Shown here: positions 32,625 to 40,986 of the stretch, piece after piece
Layout: each line of letters opens with the position of its first letter
Position numbering within the stretch: position 1 is the stretch's first letter
Assembly: GCA_009777095.1 (NCBI GenBank)
Contig: WRMN01000006.1
Span: forward strand, 1 to 64,000
Source: Bacteroidales bacterium
GTDB taxonomy: Bacteria; Bacteroidota; Bacteroidia; Bacteroidales; UBA932
DNA: 64,000 nucleotides
Direction of reading: 5' to 3'
Notes under the pieces: model-generated
Databases searched by the model: none
What the model was told of the DNA's origin: nothing
What the model saw: only the letters and a program-made list of their open reading frames with translations
Made by a program: the position numbers and the translations under genes

Positions 32625-34580
32625 ATGCGAATTTTTATCAGATTACTACTATTTGTTACTGTCAGTTCATTGCCGCTAAGGCTATGTGCGCAGTATTCCG
32701 AACGTCAGCGATTTATGACTGATTCGCTGGAGCAGGTATTATTGACGGAACAACTAAGCGCCGAACAATTATTCAACATTTATGCCGATTTAAACCTGTG
32801 GTATGGTAGCGGTAAGGTTCAAAAATCGGCAGAATACGCCCAAAAGGGATTGGATTTAGCCTTGCAAATAAAAGACGACTATTGGATAGCTTTCTTTTAT
32901 AACCGTTTGAGCGATGCAGTATATTATACGGGAAATTTTGATTCTTCACTGTTCCTGTATCAAAAAGCAATTGATTTATTAGAACCCGTCCAAAAAAAAA
33001 TAACGCAGCAAAAAATACAGTCGGTAAGCGACCTAAAGGCCGAAATTTATACAAGCATCGCTACTATTTATAATTATTTCGGAAAAACAGACGAGGCCTT
33101 GTCGTATTATTTTAAAGCCTTAACAATACTTGAACAGAGCGGCAACGAAAAAGAAGTCGTAAAGCTATATACTTATTTGGCTCATGCTTATAAAAAAAGT
33201 CAAAATTGGGAACAAGTCTTTGCCTACTATGACCAGGCAGAAAGATTGGCGAAAAAACTTGGCGATTCCCTTTACGCAGGTATAGCTATGGGAGGCTTGG
33301 CCGATATTCATTTTATTCACAGAAATTATGCTGAAGCGTTGAAAAATGCTGAAGCCGCTTATCGGCTACTCTCCGCTTGCGATGATGCTACTTATGTGAA
33401 AATTATTCCTGTTCTTCATACCTTAGCCAATATTCTAACCATAAAACAATTTCAACCCGACTACGATAAAGCCTTGCAATATGCCGAAAAGGCTTTGCAA
33501 TATGCCAAAGAATGGAACAATCCTAATGCTATTGCCTCTTCCTTGTTCATACTGTCCGATATTTATTATAGTCAAAAAAAGTATGTCGAAAGCGAAGCAA
33601 CGGCATTTCGAGCATTAGAAGCAGATTCTACCAACTTATATGTCAATTCCATTTTATATGAAACAATTACACAATGTAATATCCGCTTAGGCAATCAGGG
33701 AAAAGCAATTCGCTACCTGAGTAAAACACTCAGCGCCAATCGCATTTATTCCAACAAAAACTTTCAGGCCTCGCTATCGGAAATGGAGGTAAAATACGAA
33801 ACCGAGAAAAAAGAAGTAAAAATATCCAACCTCGAAAAGGAAAAACAGTTTTATACAATACTCGGAGTCATTTTGATAATAACGCTATTGCTTGTAACAG
33901 GCCTGTTTGTTTACAGGCATAAATTACATAAAAATAAAATAGTCCGACTGCAGCAAGAGCAACAGTTAGCTGCCACCCAAGCCGTACTCGACAGCGAGGT
34001 ACAGGAACGTTCCCGCATCGCCCGCGACCTGCACGACGGGCTGGGCAGCATCTTAGCCGCAGCCAAATATAATTTAGCCGACATCAAAAAATCAGCCGTT
34101 CAGGAAATAGATGCGGAACGTTTTGACAAGGCGCTAAACCTGCTCGACGACTCAATGCACGAAATGCGCCGCGTAGCCCACCACCTCATGCCGGAGTCGC
34201 TCAGCACTTTAGGCCTGAAACAGTCGGCTGCCGACTTCTGCAACGGTATTCCGCACGTAAAATTCAACTGGTACGGCGAAGAAACGCGCTTCGACCCAAA
34301 AATGGAAGTGATGCTTTACCGCATCATGCACGAATTGGTGAGTAATGCGCTGAAACATTCGGGCGCCTCGCATATCTTGGTGGAAATTGTCCGCTATGCC
34401 GACCGTGTTATCCTCGCCGTTCAGGACGACGGCTGCGGTTTCGACCCTTCAGCCGAAGTCAAAGGCATGGGATTATCAAATATCCGCGCCCGCGTAGCCG
34501 CCTACAACGGGAACGTGCTGGTGGATTCAAAGACAGGGGTGGGAACGGAGGTGAACGTGGAGTTGATAATTGACAATTGA
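32625..34580 (+). CDS. TPR-containing sensor histidine kinase, copy 2
   Basis: A 651-residue protein with a cleavable signal peptide (residues 1-22, ending LCA). Six or more TPR repeats fill about 60-380. One membrane segment (ILGVILIITLLLVTGLFVY) is followed by HisKA_3 (RSRIARDLHDGLGSIL) and HATPase (SNALKHSG, DDGCGFDP, GMGLSNIRARV). The TPR halves of the two kinases are unlike each other, while the 261-residue transmitter halves differ at only about 41 positions. This implies duplication with a changed sensor. No response regulator is nearby. Confidence 0.87.
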   Translation: MRIFIRLLLFVTVSSLPLRLCAQYSERQRFMTDSLEQVLLTEQLSAEQLFNIYADLNLWYGSGKVQKSAEYAQKGLDLALQIKDDYWIAFFYNRLSDAVYYTGNFDSSLFLYQKAIDLLEPVQKKITQQKIQSVSDLKAEIYTSIATIYNYFGKTDEALSYYFKALTILEQSGNEKEVVKLYTYLAHAYKKSQNWEQVFAYYDQAERLAKKLGDSLYAGIAMGGLADIHFIHRNYAEALKNAEAAYRLLSACDDATYVKIIPVLHTLANILTIKQFQPDYDKALQYAEKALQYAKEWNNPNAIASSLFILSDIYYSQKKYVESEATAFRALEADSTNLYVNSILYETITQCNIRLGNQGKAIRYLSKTLSANRIYSNKNFQASLSEMEVKYETEKKEVKISNLEKEKQFYTILGVILIITLLLVTGLFVYRHKLHKNKIVRLQQEQQLAATQAVLDSEVQERSRIARDLHDGLGSILAAAKYNLADIKKSAVQEIDAERFDKALNLLDDSMHEMRRVAHHLMPESLSTLGLKQSAADFCNGIPHVKFNWYGEETRFDPKMEVMLYRIMHELVSNALKHSGASHILVEIVRYADRVILAVQDDGCGFDPSAEVKGMGLSNIRARVAAYNGNVLVDSKTGVGTEVNVELIIDN

Positions 34581-34623
34581 TAATGAAATTTTTTATTTTT
34601 TTGTCATTTCATGCAACGTTTAC

Positions 34624-34631
34624 TACCTTTG
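34624..34631 (+). promoter_or_regulatory. -7 box (TACCTTTG) for the lipoprotein/radical SAM operon
   Basis: Exact match with a TTG at 34601-34603, 20 bases upstream, as -33 element. This is a well-formed Bacteroidota promoter 40 bases before the ATG at 34672. Confidence 0.75.
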
Positions 34632-34671
34632 TTGCATCTATGTATAAACAGAACCTAATTTATTTTGATAT

Positions 34672-35148
34672 ATGAACATAGATAGAAGAACATTTATTAA
34701 GCGTATAAGCTGGGCATTAGCGGGGGTCATTACAACACTGGGATTTAGCGGTTGCAGAAAAGAATTAGATTCGGACACGGTTTATACAGTCAAAGGCGCG
34801 GTAACCAATAAGGCGACAGGAAAGCCCATAGAAGGAATACGAGTTAGTTATAATTCTGGATTTTCGTTCATGTATGGCCCTCCGCCGACTCCCTACACAC
34901 CGAAGGCACATGTACTGACCGATTCAAAAGGCGAGTTTAAACTGTCAGACCGATTTAGCGAGGGACTTAATTTTATTGACGAAGGCCCAATATTGCCTGT
35001 TTTTGTAAGTGATGTTGACGGCGAAGAAAATGGTTTGTTTCAATCGGAGTTCTTACAGGTCGATTTCAGCAATGCCGTACGAAGCATAAATTCTAAAGGC
35101 AGTGATGAATACACTGTAAACAAGGACATTGAACTGACCGAAATTTAG
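34672..35148 (+). CDS. putative Tat-exported lipoprotein of the radical SAM/lipoprotein system
   Basis: A 158-residue protein starting MNIDRRTFIKRISWALAG. It has the twin-arginine motif RRTFIK, a hydrophobic stretch and a lipobox (GFSGC), so it should be a folded, Tat-exported lipoprotein. The mature part has a carboxypeptidase-regulatory-like beta domain (YTVKGAVTNKATGKPIEGIRV, TDSKGEFKLS) with a Pro-rich loop (YGPPPTPYTP). It resembles the lipoprotein partner family (TIGR04134 type) always found next to a dedicated radical SAM enzyme. That gene follows after 2 bases. Confidence 0.8.
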   Translation: MNIDRRTFIKRISWALAGVITTLGFSGCRKELDSDTVYTVKGAVTNKATGKPIEGIRVSYNSGFSFMYGPPPTPYTPKAHVLTDSKGEFKLSDRFSEGLNFIDEGPILPVFVSDVDGEENGLFQSEFLQVDFSNAVRSINSKGSDEYTVNKDIELTEI

Positions 35149-35150
35149 AA

Positions 35151-36239
35151 TTGATGAGCAAAAAACTTTCACTTCGCAAACGCGCGGCTTTGGAACTTTT
35201 CCGCATCATTCGGAAAAATAACGCACGTTTACACGAATTGAATACGCTTTTTTGGGAGTGTACGCTTCGATGCAACCTTTCCTGCCTCCATTGCGGAAGC
35301 GATTGTAAGGCGATTGCCGGTCAGACCGATATGCCTGCGGAAGATTTTATGCGGGTAATTCAACAGATTACGCCTCACGTTAATCCTAATTGCACAATGA
35401 TTATTTTTACGGGCGGGGAAGCGCTGTTGAGAAACGATTTGGAAGCCTGCGGATTGGAACTGTATAAGCGCGGATTTCCATGGGGCGTGGTTTCCAATGG
35501 CTTATTGCTGAATCGCCGTCGGTTAGATTCGTTGTTGGCAGCAGGCCTTCATTCCATAACCATCAGTTTGGACGGTTTTGAAGATGCGCACAACTGGCTG
35601 CGACAGCACCCACAAAGTTATGCCAAAGCCTTGAACGCCATTCGTATGTTGACCCAAGAAACAGAAATTGTATGGGACGTAGTTACTTGCGTTAATCAAA
35701 AAAATATTGGACAATTAACCGATTTTAAAGAATTTCTAATTGCTACAGGCGTGAAAAATTGGCGTATTTTTACGATTTTTCCTGTTGGCAGAGCGACAAA
35801 ATTTCCCGAACTGCAAATTTCCGATGAGGAATTCACCGAAGTATTAGATTTCATACGCCACACCCGCAATGAAAAACACATTCACTTGAGTTACGGGTGC
35901 GAGGGCTTTCTTGGCGGATATGAAATGGAAGTCCGCGACCATTTCTACCAGTGCAATGCCGGTATCAATGTTGCATCAGTATTGGCAGACGGCTCTATTT
36001 CCGCTTGCCCGAGCATTCGAGCAAATTTTCATCAGGGAAATATTTACAAAGACGATTTCATGGAGGTTTGGAACAATCGCTTTCAGCCCTTCCGTAGCCG
36101 CAAATGGGCGCGAAAGGGCATTTGTTCAGACTGTTCCATGTTTCGTTATTGTGAAGGAAACGGAATGCACCTGCATGATGATGAGGGAAATCTTTTAGTT
36201 TGCCATTATCGAAGAATAGGCGGTTACTGCTTTAAGTAA
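35151..36239 (+). CDS. radical SAM/SPASM enzyme of the rSAM/lipoprotein system
   Basis: A 362-residue protein. The radical SAM cluster CTLRCNLSCLHCG (CxxxCxxC at about 42-49) binds the SAM-cleaving [4Fe-4S]. The FTGGEALLR and ISLDG motifs of the barrel follow. A C-terminal SPASM-like domain carries additional cysteines (QCNAGINVASVLADGSISACPS, CSDCSMFRYCEG, CHYRRIGGYC). It matches the TIGR04133 type, paired with a lipoprotein. The substrate is unknown; it may modify the lipoprotein made by the gene just upstream. Its 3' end overlaps the DUF2461 gene on the other strand by 45 bases. Confidence 0.88.
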   Translation: MMSKKLSLRKRAALELFRIIRKNNARLHELNTLFWECTLRCNLSCLHCGSDCKAIAGQTDMPAEDFMRVIQQITPHVNPNCTMIIFTGGEALLRNDLEACGLELYKRGFPWGVVSNGLLLNRRRLDSLLAAGLHSITISLDGFEDAHNWLRQHPQSYAKALNAIRMLTQETEIVWDVVTCVNQKNIGQLTDFKEFLIATGVKNWRIFTIFPVGRATKFPELQISDEEFTEVLDFIRHTRNEKHIHLSYGCEGFLGGYEMEVRDHFYQCNAGINVASVLADGSISACPSIRANFHQGNIYKDDFMEVWNNRFQPFRSRKWARKGICSDCSMFRYCEGNGMHLHDDEGNLLVCHYRRIGGYCFK

Positions 36240-36884
36240 AAAGCTGTTTAACGGTTGCATCAGTTTGTAATAATGCGCTGCTGTTTGAATGTAGTCTTTG
36301 CTGAAAACTTCTTTATTAGTTATGGGACGAAAGACGTAAAAGTGCTTTAGTTTGAGGTATTCCGCCGCAGGCGAGTCCTTATCGAAACCTTGAGGCACGC
36401 GACTAAGCGCATCTTCATCGCGGACAAGCGTGCCGAAGGCATCTTTAAAGGCCTTTTTGTTGACAATGGCCGAGAAAAGGCTCCACTCGTCCTCAATAGC
36501 TGCGCGTATGGCTTTAACCACGGGAGGGGAGGCCATATATACGCCGCACGACACAAAGCAATTCCCCGGTTCTATGTGCATGTAGTAGCCGGGCAATTCG
36601 CTGCGGGTAGAGCCTGCCGCATTCATAATTACCCCGAAATTGGTTTTGTAGGGCGACTTATCGTTAGCAAACCGCGTGTCGCGGGCTATGCGGAAAAGGC
36701 ATTTTTTAGGTTCGTAAACGCTTATGCTCTTGTCAAATTTGTTGATTTCTACAAGCAAAGTAGCGGTTACCTCCAATACATTTTGCTTGGCGGCCTCATA
36801 TTCGGCCTTATGCTCATGAAACCATTCGCGGTAGTTGTTGCCCGACAATTGTTTCAGAAAATCGAGGGTTGGTTTTTGAATCAT
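36195..36884 (-). CDS. DUF2461 family protein
   Basis: A 229-residue protein matching the DUF2461/TIGR02453 family across its length: FLKQLSGNNYREWFHEHKAEYE near the start, LFRIARDTRFANDKSPYKTNFG (about 63-84) and YYMHIEPGNCFVSCGVYMAS (about 99-118). It is a cytoplasmic protein of unknown function found in many bacteria and fungi. It starts 20 bases after kduI on the same strand. Its end overlaps the radical SAM gene tail to tail. Confidence 0.88.
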   Translation of the reverse strand: MIQKPTLDFLKQLSGNNYREWFHEHKAEYEAAKQNVLEVTATLLVEINKFDKSISVYEPKKCLFRIARDTRFANDKSPYKTNFGVIMNAAGSTRSELPGYYMHIEPGNCFVSCGVYMASPPVVKAIRAAIEDEWSLFSAIVNKKAFKDAFGTLVRDEDALSRVPQGFDKDSPAAEYLKLKHFYVFRPITNKEVFSKDYIQTAAHYYKLMQPLNSFLLKAVTAYSSIMAN

Positions 36885-36904
36885 AAAGATTTCTAAATAG
36901 TAAG

Positions 36905-37747
36905 TTATCTCAAGTCTGTGGGTTTACAGGTATCCATGTCCCCATAATCAAGGTTTTCGCCGCCCATGCCCCAAATAAAAGTATAACTGGCAGTAGCTGC
37001 AGCAGAATGAATAGACCAGACCGGCGAAATTACCGCTTGCTCATTGCGCAGCCAGATATGCCGGGTTTCTTTGATTTCGCCCATAAAGTGGCACACCGCC
37101 TGGTCTTGGGGCACTTCAAAATAGAAGTAGGCTTCCATACGGCGGTCGTGCACGTGAGGAGGCATGGTATTCCATACGCTGCCGGTTTGCAATTCGGTCA
37201 TTCCCATTTGTAACTGGCAAGTCGGTAAAATTTCCCTTACAATCAATTTATTCAGAATACGATGATTACAGGTAGTCGGAGCGCCTAATTCTACAACAAT
37301 GGCATTTTCTTTGGTAATTTTTTTATCGGGGTAGTTCGTATGTGCGGGGGCTGAGTTAAAGTAGAAATGAGCAGGCTTAGAGGCATCTTTGCTGGCAAAT
37401 ATTAGCTTTCGGTCGCCTTGCCCCACGTACAGCGCCTCTTTGTAGTCTAATTCGTAAACCGTATTATCTACGGTAACAGTGCCGGCGCCTCCTACATTTA
37501 CAATGCCTAACTCCCTACGATGCAGAAAGAACTGCGCTTTTAAAGGATCAATATTGGCTAATTCCAACTGTTCTTTCACCGGCATGGCTCCGCCGACAAT
37601 AAGCCTGTCGTATAGCGTATATACCATATTGACCTCATCTTCGACAAATAAGGTTTCTATCAAAAAATGTTCACGCAAACGAGTAGTATCGTAATTTTTA
37701 ACATCTTGCGGGTGAGATGCCTGCCGAACCTGATAATTTGTTTTCAT
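36905..37747 (-). CDS. kduI: 5-dehydro-4-deoxy-D-glucuronate isomerase
   Basis: A 280-residue KduI, the usual length. It interconverts 5-keto-4-deoxyuronate and 2,5-diketo-3-deoxygluconate in pectin, alginate or glycosaminoglycan breakdown. The zinc site is visible as PPHVHDRRMEAYFYFE (HxH and E) plus a later SIHS. Other family segments are HRRELGIVNVGG and YVGQGDR. No kduD or polysaccharide lyase is next to it. The AraC-type regulator transcribed divergently is a likely controller. Confidence 0.93.
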   Translation of the reverse strand: MKTNYQVRQASHPQDVKNYDTTRLREHFLIETLFVEDEVNMVYTLYDRLIVGGAMPVKEQLELANIDPLKAQFFLHRRELGIVNVGGAGTVTVDNTVYELDYKEALYVGQGDRKLIFASKDASKPAHFYFNSAPAHTNYPDKKITKENAIVVELGAPTTCNHRILNKLIVREILPTCQLQMGMTELQTGSVWNTMPPHVHDRRMEAYFYFEVPQDQAVCHFMGEIKETRHIWLRNEQAVISPVWSIHSAAATASYTFIWGMGGENLDYGDMDTCKPTDLR

Positions 37748-37767
37748 ACATAAAAGATTTTAATTTA

Positions 37768-37775
37768 CAAAAGTA
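37768..37775 (-). promoter_or_regulatory. -7 box (TACTTTTG) for kduI-DUF2461
   Basis: Exact match 20 bases upstream of the kduI ATG. Confidence 0.6.
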
Positions 37776-37805
37776 CTAAAAATTCTTATTTTTATATTTT
37801 TTTGC

Positions 37806-37813
37806 TAATTTTG
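37806..37813 (+). promoter_or_regulatory. -7 box (TAATTTTG) for the AraC regulator
   Basis: Exact match 36 bases before the ATG at 37850. It shows that the longer frame from 37802 is not the real start. Confidence 0.6.
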
Positions 37814-37849
37814 TGGAATTATATCATTTTTTTGTATAAAATCAGTCTT

Positions 37850-38719
37850 ATGAAACCCGTTTTACGACGATTTACGACAAATCCCCAATATTCGTTTCAT
37901 GTACGCAAGGACGTGGGAGCTAATGTTTATAGCATGTGGCATCACCACCCGGAATTAGAATTGCTGGTAATCCGCGGCGGCAAAGGGGTGCATACTATCG
38001 GCGATAAGACCGATACATTGAATGAGACATCGCACCTGATGTTTATCGGCCCGTATTTACCACATACCATGTCGTACGACAGCAAGTCTGGCGCTAAGCC
38101 TGTGGAGGCTATTGTGGTACACTTCAGCGAAAATCTTTTCGGTAAAAAATTCATGGAACTTCCTGAAGCAAAACTACTTATTGATTTAATCGCAAAATCG
38201 GCTTATGGCATTGAACTAATCGGTAATGATACTATGAAATTAGAACAGCAGATGTTCGAACTGTTTGAGGCTGATCTGCAAGACCGTCTGTTTATATTAA
38301 TTGATATCCTTCACCGTTTAGCCCGCAGTAACTATACTTTAGTGGCGAGTCAGGGCTTTGTAGGCAATTATTCTCAAAAAGAAAATAAACGCATTGATAA
38401 GATTTACCAGTTTACCTTTGATAATTTCCACCGCGATATTAATTTAGACGAAACGGCTTCTTCAGTAAATCTTTCAAAAGAAGCTTTCTGCCGTTATTTT
38501 AAGCAAAAAACAGGTAAAACTTATGTGCAATTCCTGACGGAAGTGCGTATTGGTAATGCCTGTAAGCTACTCATGCAAAATGACATGACCGTTTTGGAAG
38601 TATGCTATGCCTGCGGCTATAATTACCCTTCTAATTTTTACCGACAATTTAAGGCGATAAAAAAGGTAACGCCGTTAGAATATCAAAAATCTTACTTATC
38701 TTTGCCTTCAAGAAAATAA
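37850..38719 (+). CDS. AraC-family transcriptional regulator
   Basis: About 289 residues from MKPVLRRFTTNPQYSF. The N-terminal cupin sensing domain (HHHPELELLVIRGGKGVHTIGD, about 30-51) is followed by two helix-turn-helix motifs at the C-terminus (NLDETASSVNLSKEAFCRYF and VLEVCYACGYNYPSNFYRQF). It is divergent from kduI, with the two -7 boxes 30 bases apart, so it probably responds to a uronate-derived or other sugar and controls kduI. The ligand is not deducible from the sequence. Confidence 0.85.
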   Translation: MKPVLRRFTTNPQYSFHVRKDVGANVYSMWHHHPELELLVIRGGKGVHTIGDKTDTLNETSHLMFIGPYLPHTMSYDSKSGAKPVEAIVVHFSENLFGKKFMELPEAKLLIDLIAKSAYGIELIGNDTMKLEQQMFELFEADLQDRLFILIDILHRLARSNYTLVASQGFVGNYSQKENKRIDKIYQFTFDNFHRDINLDETASSVNLSKEAFCRYFKQKTGKTYVQFLTEVRIGNACKLLMQNDMTVLEVCYACGYNYPSNFYRQFKAIKKVTPLEYQKSYLSLPSRK

Positions 38720-38750
38720 ACACACATTAAAAATTTAAAAACCGCCACTC

Positions 38751-39476
38751 ATGAAAAAACAAGCGACATTGCGCAGGGCTGTTAGTACCTTGTTGCGTTT
38801 TACCCGTGATGAACAAATGGGCTTAATTCTTCTTTTCCTCCTTGTGTTATCTGTTATTTTTGTGCCTCATTTTATGCTGCCGTCCGACCCCGGTCCTTTG
38901 AATTTTGAGGAGCTGAAACGGCACATTGACAGTTTGGAGCAAGTAGGCGAACAAGCGGAATATCGGCAGGCCTCTTTTTCGGAAAACAGGCAGAACAGCC
39001 GCTCTCCCGCTGCCTTCCGCAAGGCCGATACGGTGCGCGGCAGCATTGATTATAAACCTTTCGTGCGGCCGGAAGCCATAGAAGTTGAACTTGACCTGAA
39101 CACCGCCGACACTACTGAGTTGCAGCAGGTACGCGGCATAGGCGGTTATTATGCTCGCCGTATCGTGGAATACAGAACACGGCTGGGGGGCTATTTTCAC
39201 ATTGGCCAACTCATGGAAATCCAAGGCATTGATGAGGAAAGGGTGCTGCGATGGCAGAAACAATTGAAAGTTAATCCGGAAGATGTGCGTAAAATAGATT
39301 TATCGACTACAGGAGAAGAGGAACTGCGCCAACACCCTTACATTGGTTATTATACGGCGCGGGGCATTATCAGTTTCCGAAAAACGCAGTCGGTTGTAAC
39401 CTTAGACGATTTAGTGAAAAACAATATCATCGCGGAAGACGCGGCCGAACGGTTAGCGCCGTATCTTACCGATTAG
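38751..39476 (+). CDS. ComEA-like helix-hairpin-helix protein, membrane-anchored
   Basis: A 241-residue protein with one N-terminal membrane segment (GLILLFLLVLSVIFVPHFML, about 24-43). A linker is followed by two helix-hairpin-helix units: LDLNTADTTELQQVRGIGGYYARRIVEYR (about 122-150) and IDLSTTGEEELRQHPYIGYYTARGIISFR. Such proteins bind DNA without sequence preference; ComEA binds incoming DNA in transformation. The Bacteroidota form is a lineage version whose role in uptake is assumed. Its last 11 bases overlap the 3' end of rsmI. Confidence 0.8.
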   Translation: MKKQATLRRAVSTLLRFTRDEQMGLILLFLLVLSVIFVPHFMLPSDPGPLNFEELKRHIDSLEQVGEQAEYRQASFSENRQNSRSPAAFRKADTVRGSIDYKPFVRPEAIEVELDLNTADTTELQQVRGIGGYYARRIVEYRTRLGGYFHIGQLMEIQGIDEERVLRWQKQLKVNPEDVRKIDLSTTGEEELRQHPYIGYYTARGIISFRKTQSVVTLDDLVKNNIIAEDAAERLAPYLTD

Positions 39477-40140
39477 CTCCCGCCACGCACAGTACAATTT
39501 CGCCTTTTGGGGCGTGTTGGGTGTAATGCTCGGCTAATTCGGCCAGAGCGCCGCGGCGGTTTTCCTCATGCAGTTTCGATATTTCGCGCGAGACGCAGGC
39601 CTGCCGATCCGACCCGAAGGCTTCGGCTAATTGGGTAAGGGTTTTCACCAAGCGGTAGGGCGATTCGTAAAATACCATTGTGCGTTCTTCCTTGGCTAAT
39701 TGGGCTATGCGGGTTTGCCGACCTTTTTTTTGAGGAAGAAAGCCCTCGAAGCAAAAGCGGTCGCAGGGCAGCCCCGAATTTACCAAGGCAGGAATAAGGG
39801 CAGTGGCTCCGGGGAGGCATTCTACCTCTATCCCCTGAGCTACGCAGGCGCGCACCAACAGGAAGCCCGGGTCGCTGATGCCCGGCGTGCCTGCATCGCT
39901 GATGAGCGCTATATTGCAGCCCGCGGCAATGCGCTCGACAATCTCTGCCGCTGTGCGGTGTTCATTGAACTTGTGATGGGCTGCCAAGCGTGTTTTAATG
40001 TTGTATTTTTTGAACAGCACGGAAGAAGTGCGGGTATCTTCGGCTAAAACGTAATCTACCTCCTGCAACACACGTAAGGCGCGAAAACTAAGGTCTTCGA
40101 GGTTACCTACAGGCGTTGGTACAAGGAATAATTTAGCCAT
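39466..40140 (-). CDS. rsmI: 16S rRNA (cytidine-1402-2'-O)-methyltransferase RsmI
   Basis: About 224 residues starting at the ATG at 40140 (MAKLFLVPTPVGNLEDLSFR); the frame is open further upstream, inside the preceding gene. Family signatures are VPTPVGNLED, LAEDTRTS, ISDAGTPGISDPG and LPGATALIPALVNSGL, which form the SAM-binding tetrapyrrole-methylase fold. It methylates the ribose of C1402 in the ribosomal decoding centre. It follows the coiled-coil gene by 11 bases. Confidence 0.93.
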   Translation of the reverse strand: MAKLFLVPTPVGNLEDLSFRALRVLQEVDYVLAEDTRTSSVLFKKYNIKTRLAAHHKFNEHRTAAEIVERIAAGCNIALISDAGTPGISDPGFLLVRACVAQGIEVECLPGATALIPALVNSGLPCDRFCFEGFLPQKKGRQTRIAQLAKEERTMVFYESPYRLVKTLTQLAEAFGSDRQACVSREISKLHEENRRGALAELAEHYTQHAPKGEIVLCVAGANR

Positions 40141-40151
40141 ACAGGGATAAT

Positions 40152-40913
40152 CTAAAGAAAACGGCGGCGAACAAGCGAGATAAACAACTGTACGGCGCCG
40201 GCTGTAGCGTCCCAATGGGGAAAGGCGGTATTGAGGTATAGCAGCGCCTCATCGAAATTTTGCAGGCCGTTAAGCTGTCTGACGGTTTGCGTAAACAACT
40301 CGCCGGTACCGAATAATTCTTTGATAAATAGCAGTCGATCGTTGATGCTGATTGCCTTTGCCAAGTCGTTTACTTTTGCGCCGGTGGTAGTCGCCTCGGG
40401 TTTGACGGCGATCTTATCATGTACCGAAAGTTGCCCCTGAAACTTGTCGGCCAGCGTTTCAACGATAGGCTTTTCCGCTACTAAGGTGGGAGGCGGTACA
40501 GGTACAGGTTCGGGTACAGGTACTGGTATAGGCTCAGGTACACGTACAGGTTCAGGCATTGGCGGCGAAGGCGGCGTTATTACCTTCGGCTGTACTTCTT
40601 CAGCGGTAATTTCAGGCACTGTCGAAACTTTTATTGTTTCTATCTCCTTCTGTTTCAATAATAAATCTTCATTTAAGACAGCAATTTGCTCGTTGAGGCG
40701 GCCTTCTTCTTCTTTCATCTCCTCTATCTCCTTCTGCCTCCATAGTAAACTATTATCTAAGTCGGCAATTTGCTCGTTGAGGCGGCTTTTTTCTTCCCGT
40801 AAAAGCTCTATTTGACGGATTTCTTCTAACATGAAATTCTCACACTCTCTTACAGTTTGTAAGGCTTCCATCATTTTCGACAATAGCTTGTTAATATTTT
40901 CCTGTGGTTCCAT
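40152..40913 (-). CDS. coiled-coil, proline-rich protein with conserved Bacteroidota C-terminal domain
   Basis: A 253-residue cytoplasmic protein. A coiled coil covers about 15-95, with two similar heptad blocks (SRLNEQIADLDNSLLWRQKE and GRLNEQIAVLNEDLLLKQKE). A Pro/Val/Glu repeat linker (VPEPIPVPVPEPVPVPPP) covers about 120-145. The C-terminal domain (about 180-253; AKAISINDRLLFIKELFGTG, AVQLFISLVRRRFL) is found at the end of many Bacteroidota hypothetical proteins. Function is unknown. Its promoter box (40959-40966) is divergent from that of tdk. Confidence 0.65.
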   Translation of the reverse strand: MEPQENINKLLSKMMEALQTVRECENFMLEEIRQIELLREEKSRLNEQIADLDNSLLWRQKEIEEMKEEEGRLNEQIAVLNEDLLLKQKEIETIKVSTVPEITAEEVQPKVITPPSPPMPEPVRVPEPIPVPVPEPVPVPPPTLVAEKPIVETLADKFQGQLSVHDKIAVKPEATTTGAKVNDLAKAISINDRLLFIKELFGTGELFTQTVRQLNGLQNFDEALLYLNTAFPHWDATAGAVQLFISLVRRRFL

Positions 40914-40926
40914 ATAATTTTATTTT

Positions 40927-40934
40927 TACCTTTG
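40927..40934 (+). promoter_or_regulatory. -7 box (TACCTTTG) upstream of tdk
   Basis: Exact match 52 bases before the tdk ATG. It lies inside the 5' leader of the divergent gene, so the two leaders overlap by about 15 bases. Confidence 0.55.
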
Positions 40935-40958
40935 TATTAAGAAATTTGAATTAAAATA

Positions 40959-40966
40959 CAAATATA
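40959..40966 (-). promoter_or_regulatory. -7 box (TATATTTG) for the coiled-coil gene and rsmI
   Basis: Exact match 45 bases upstream of the ATG at 40913. Confidence 0.55.
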
Positions 40967-40986
40967 CTACATTTTTAGTAAATACC

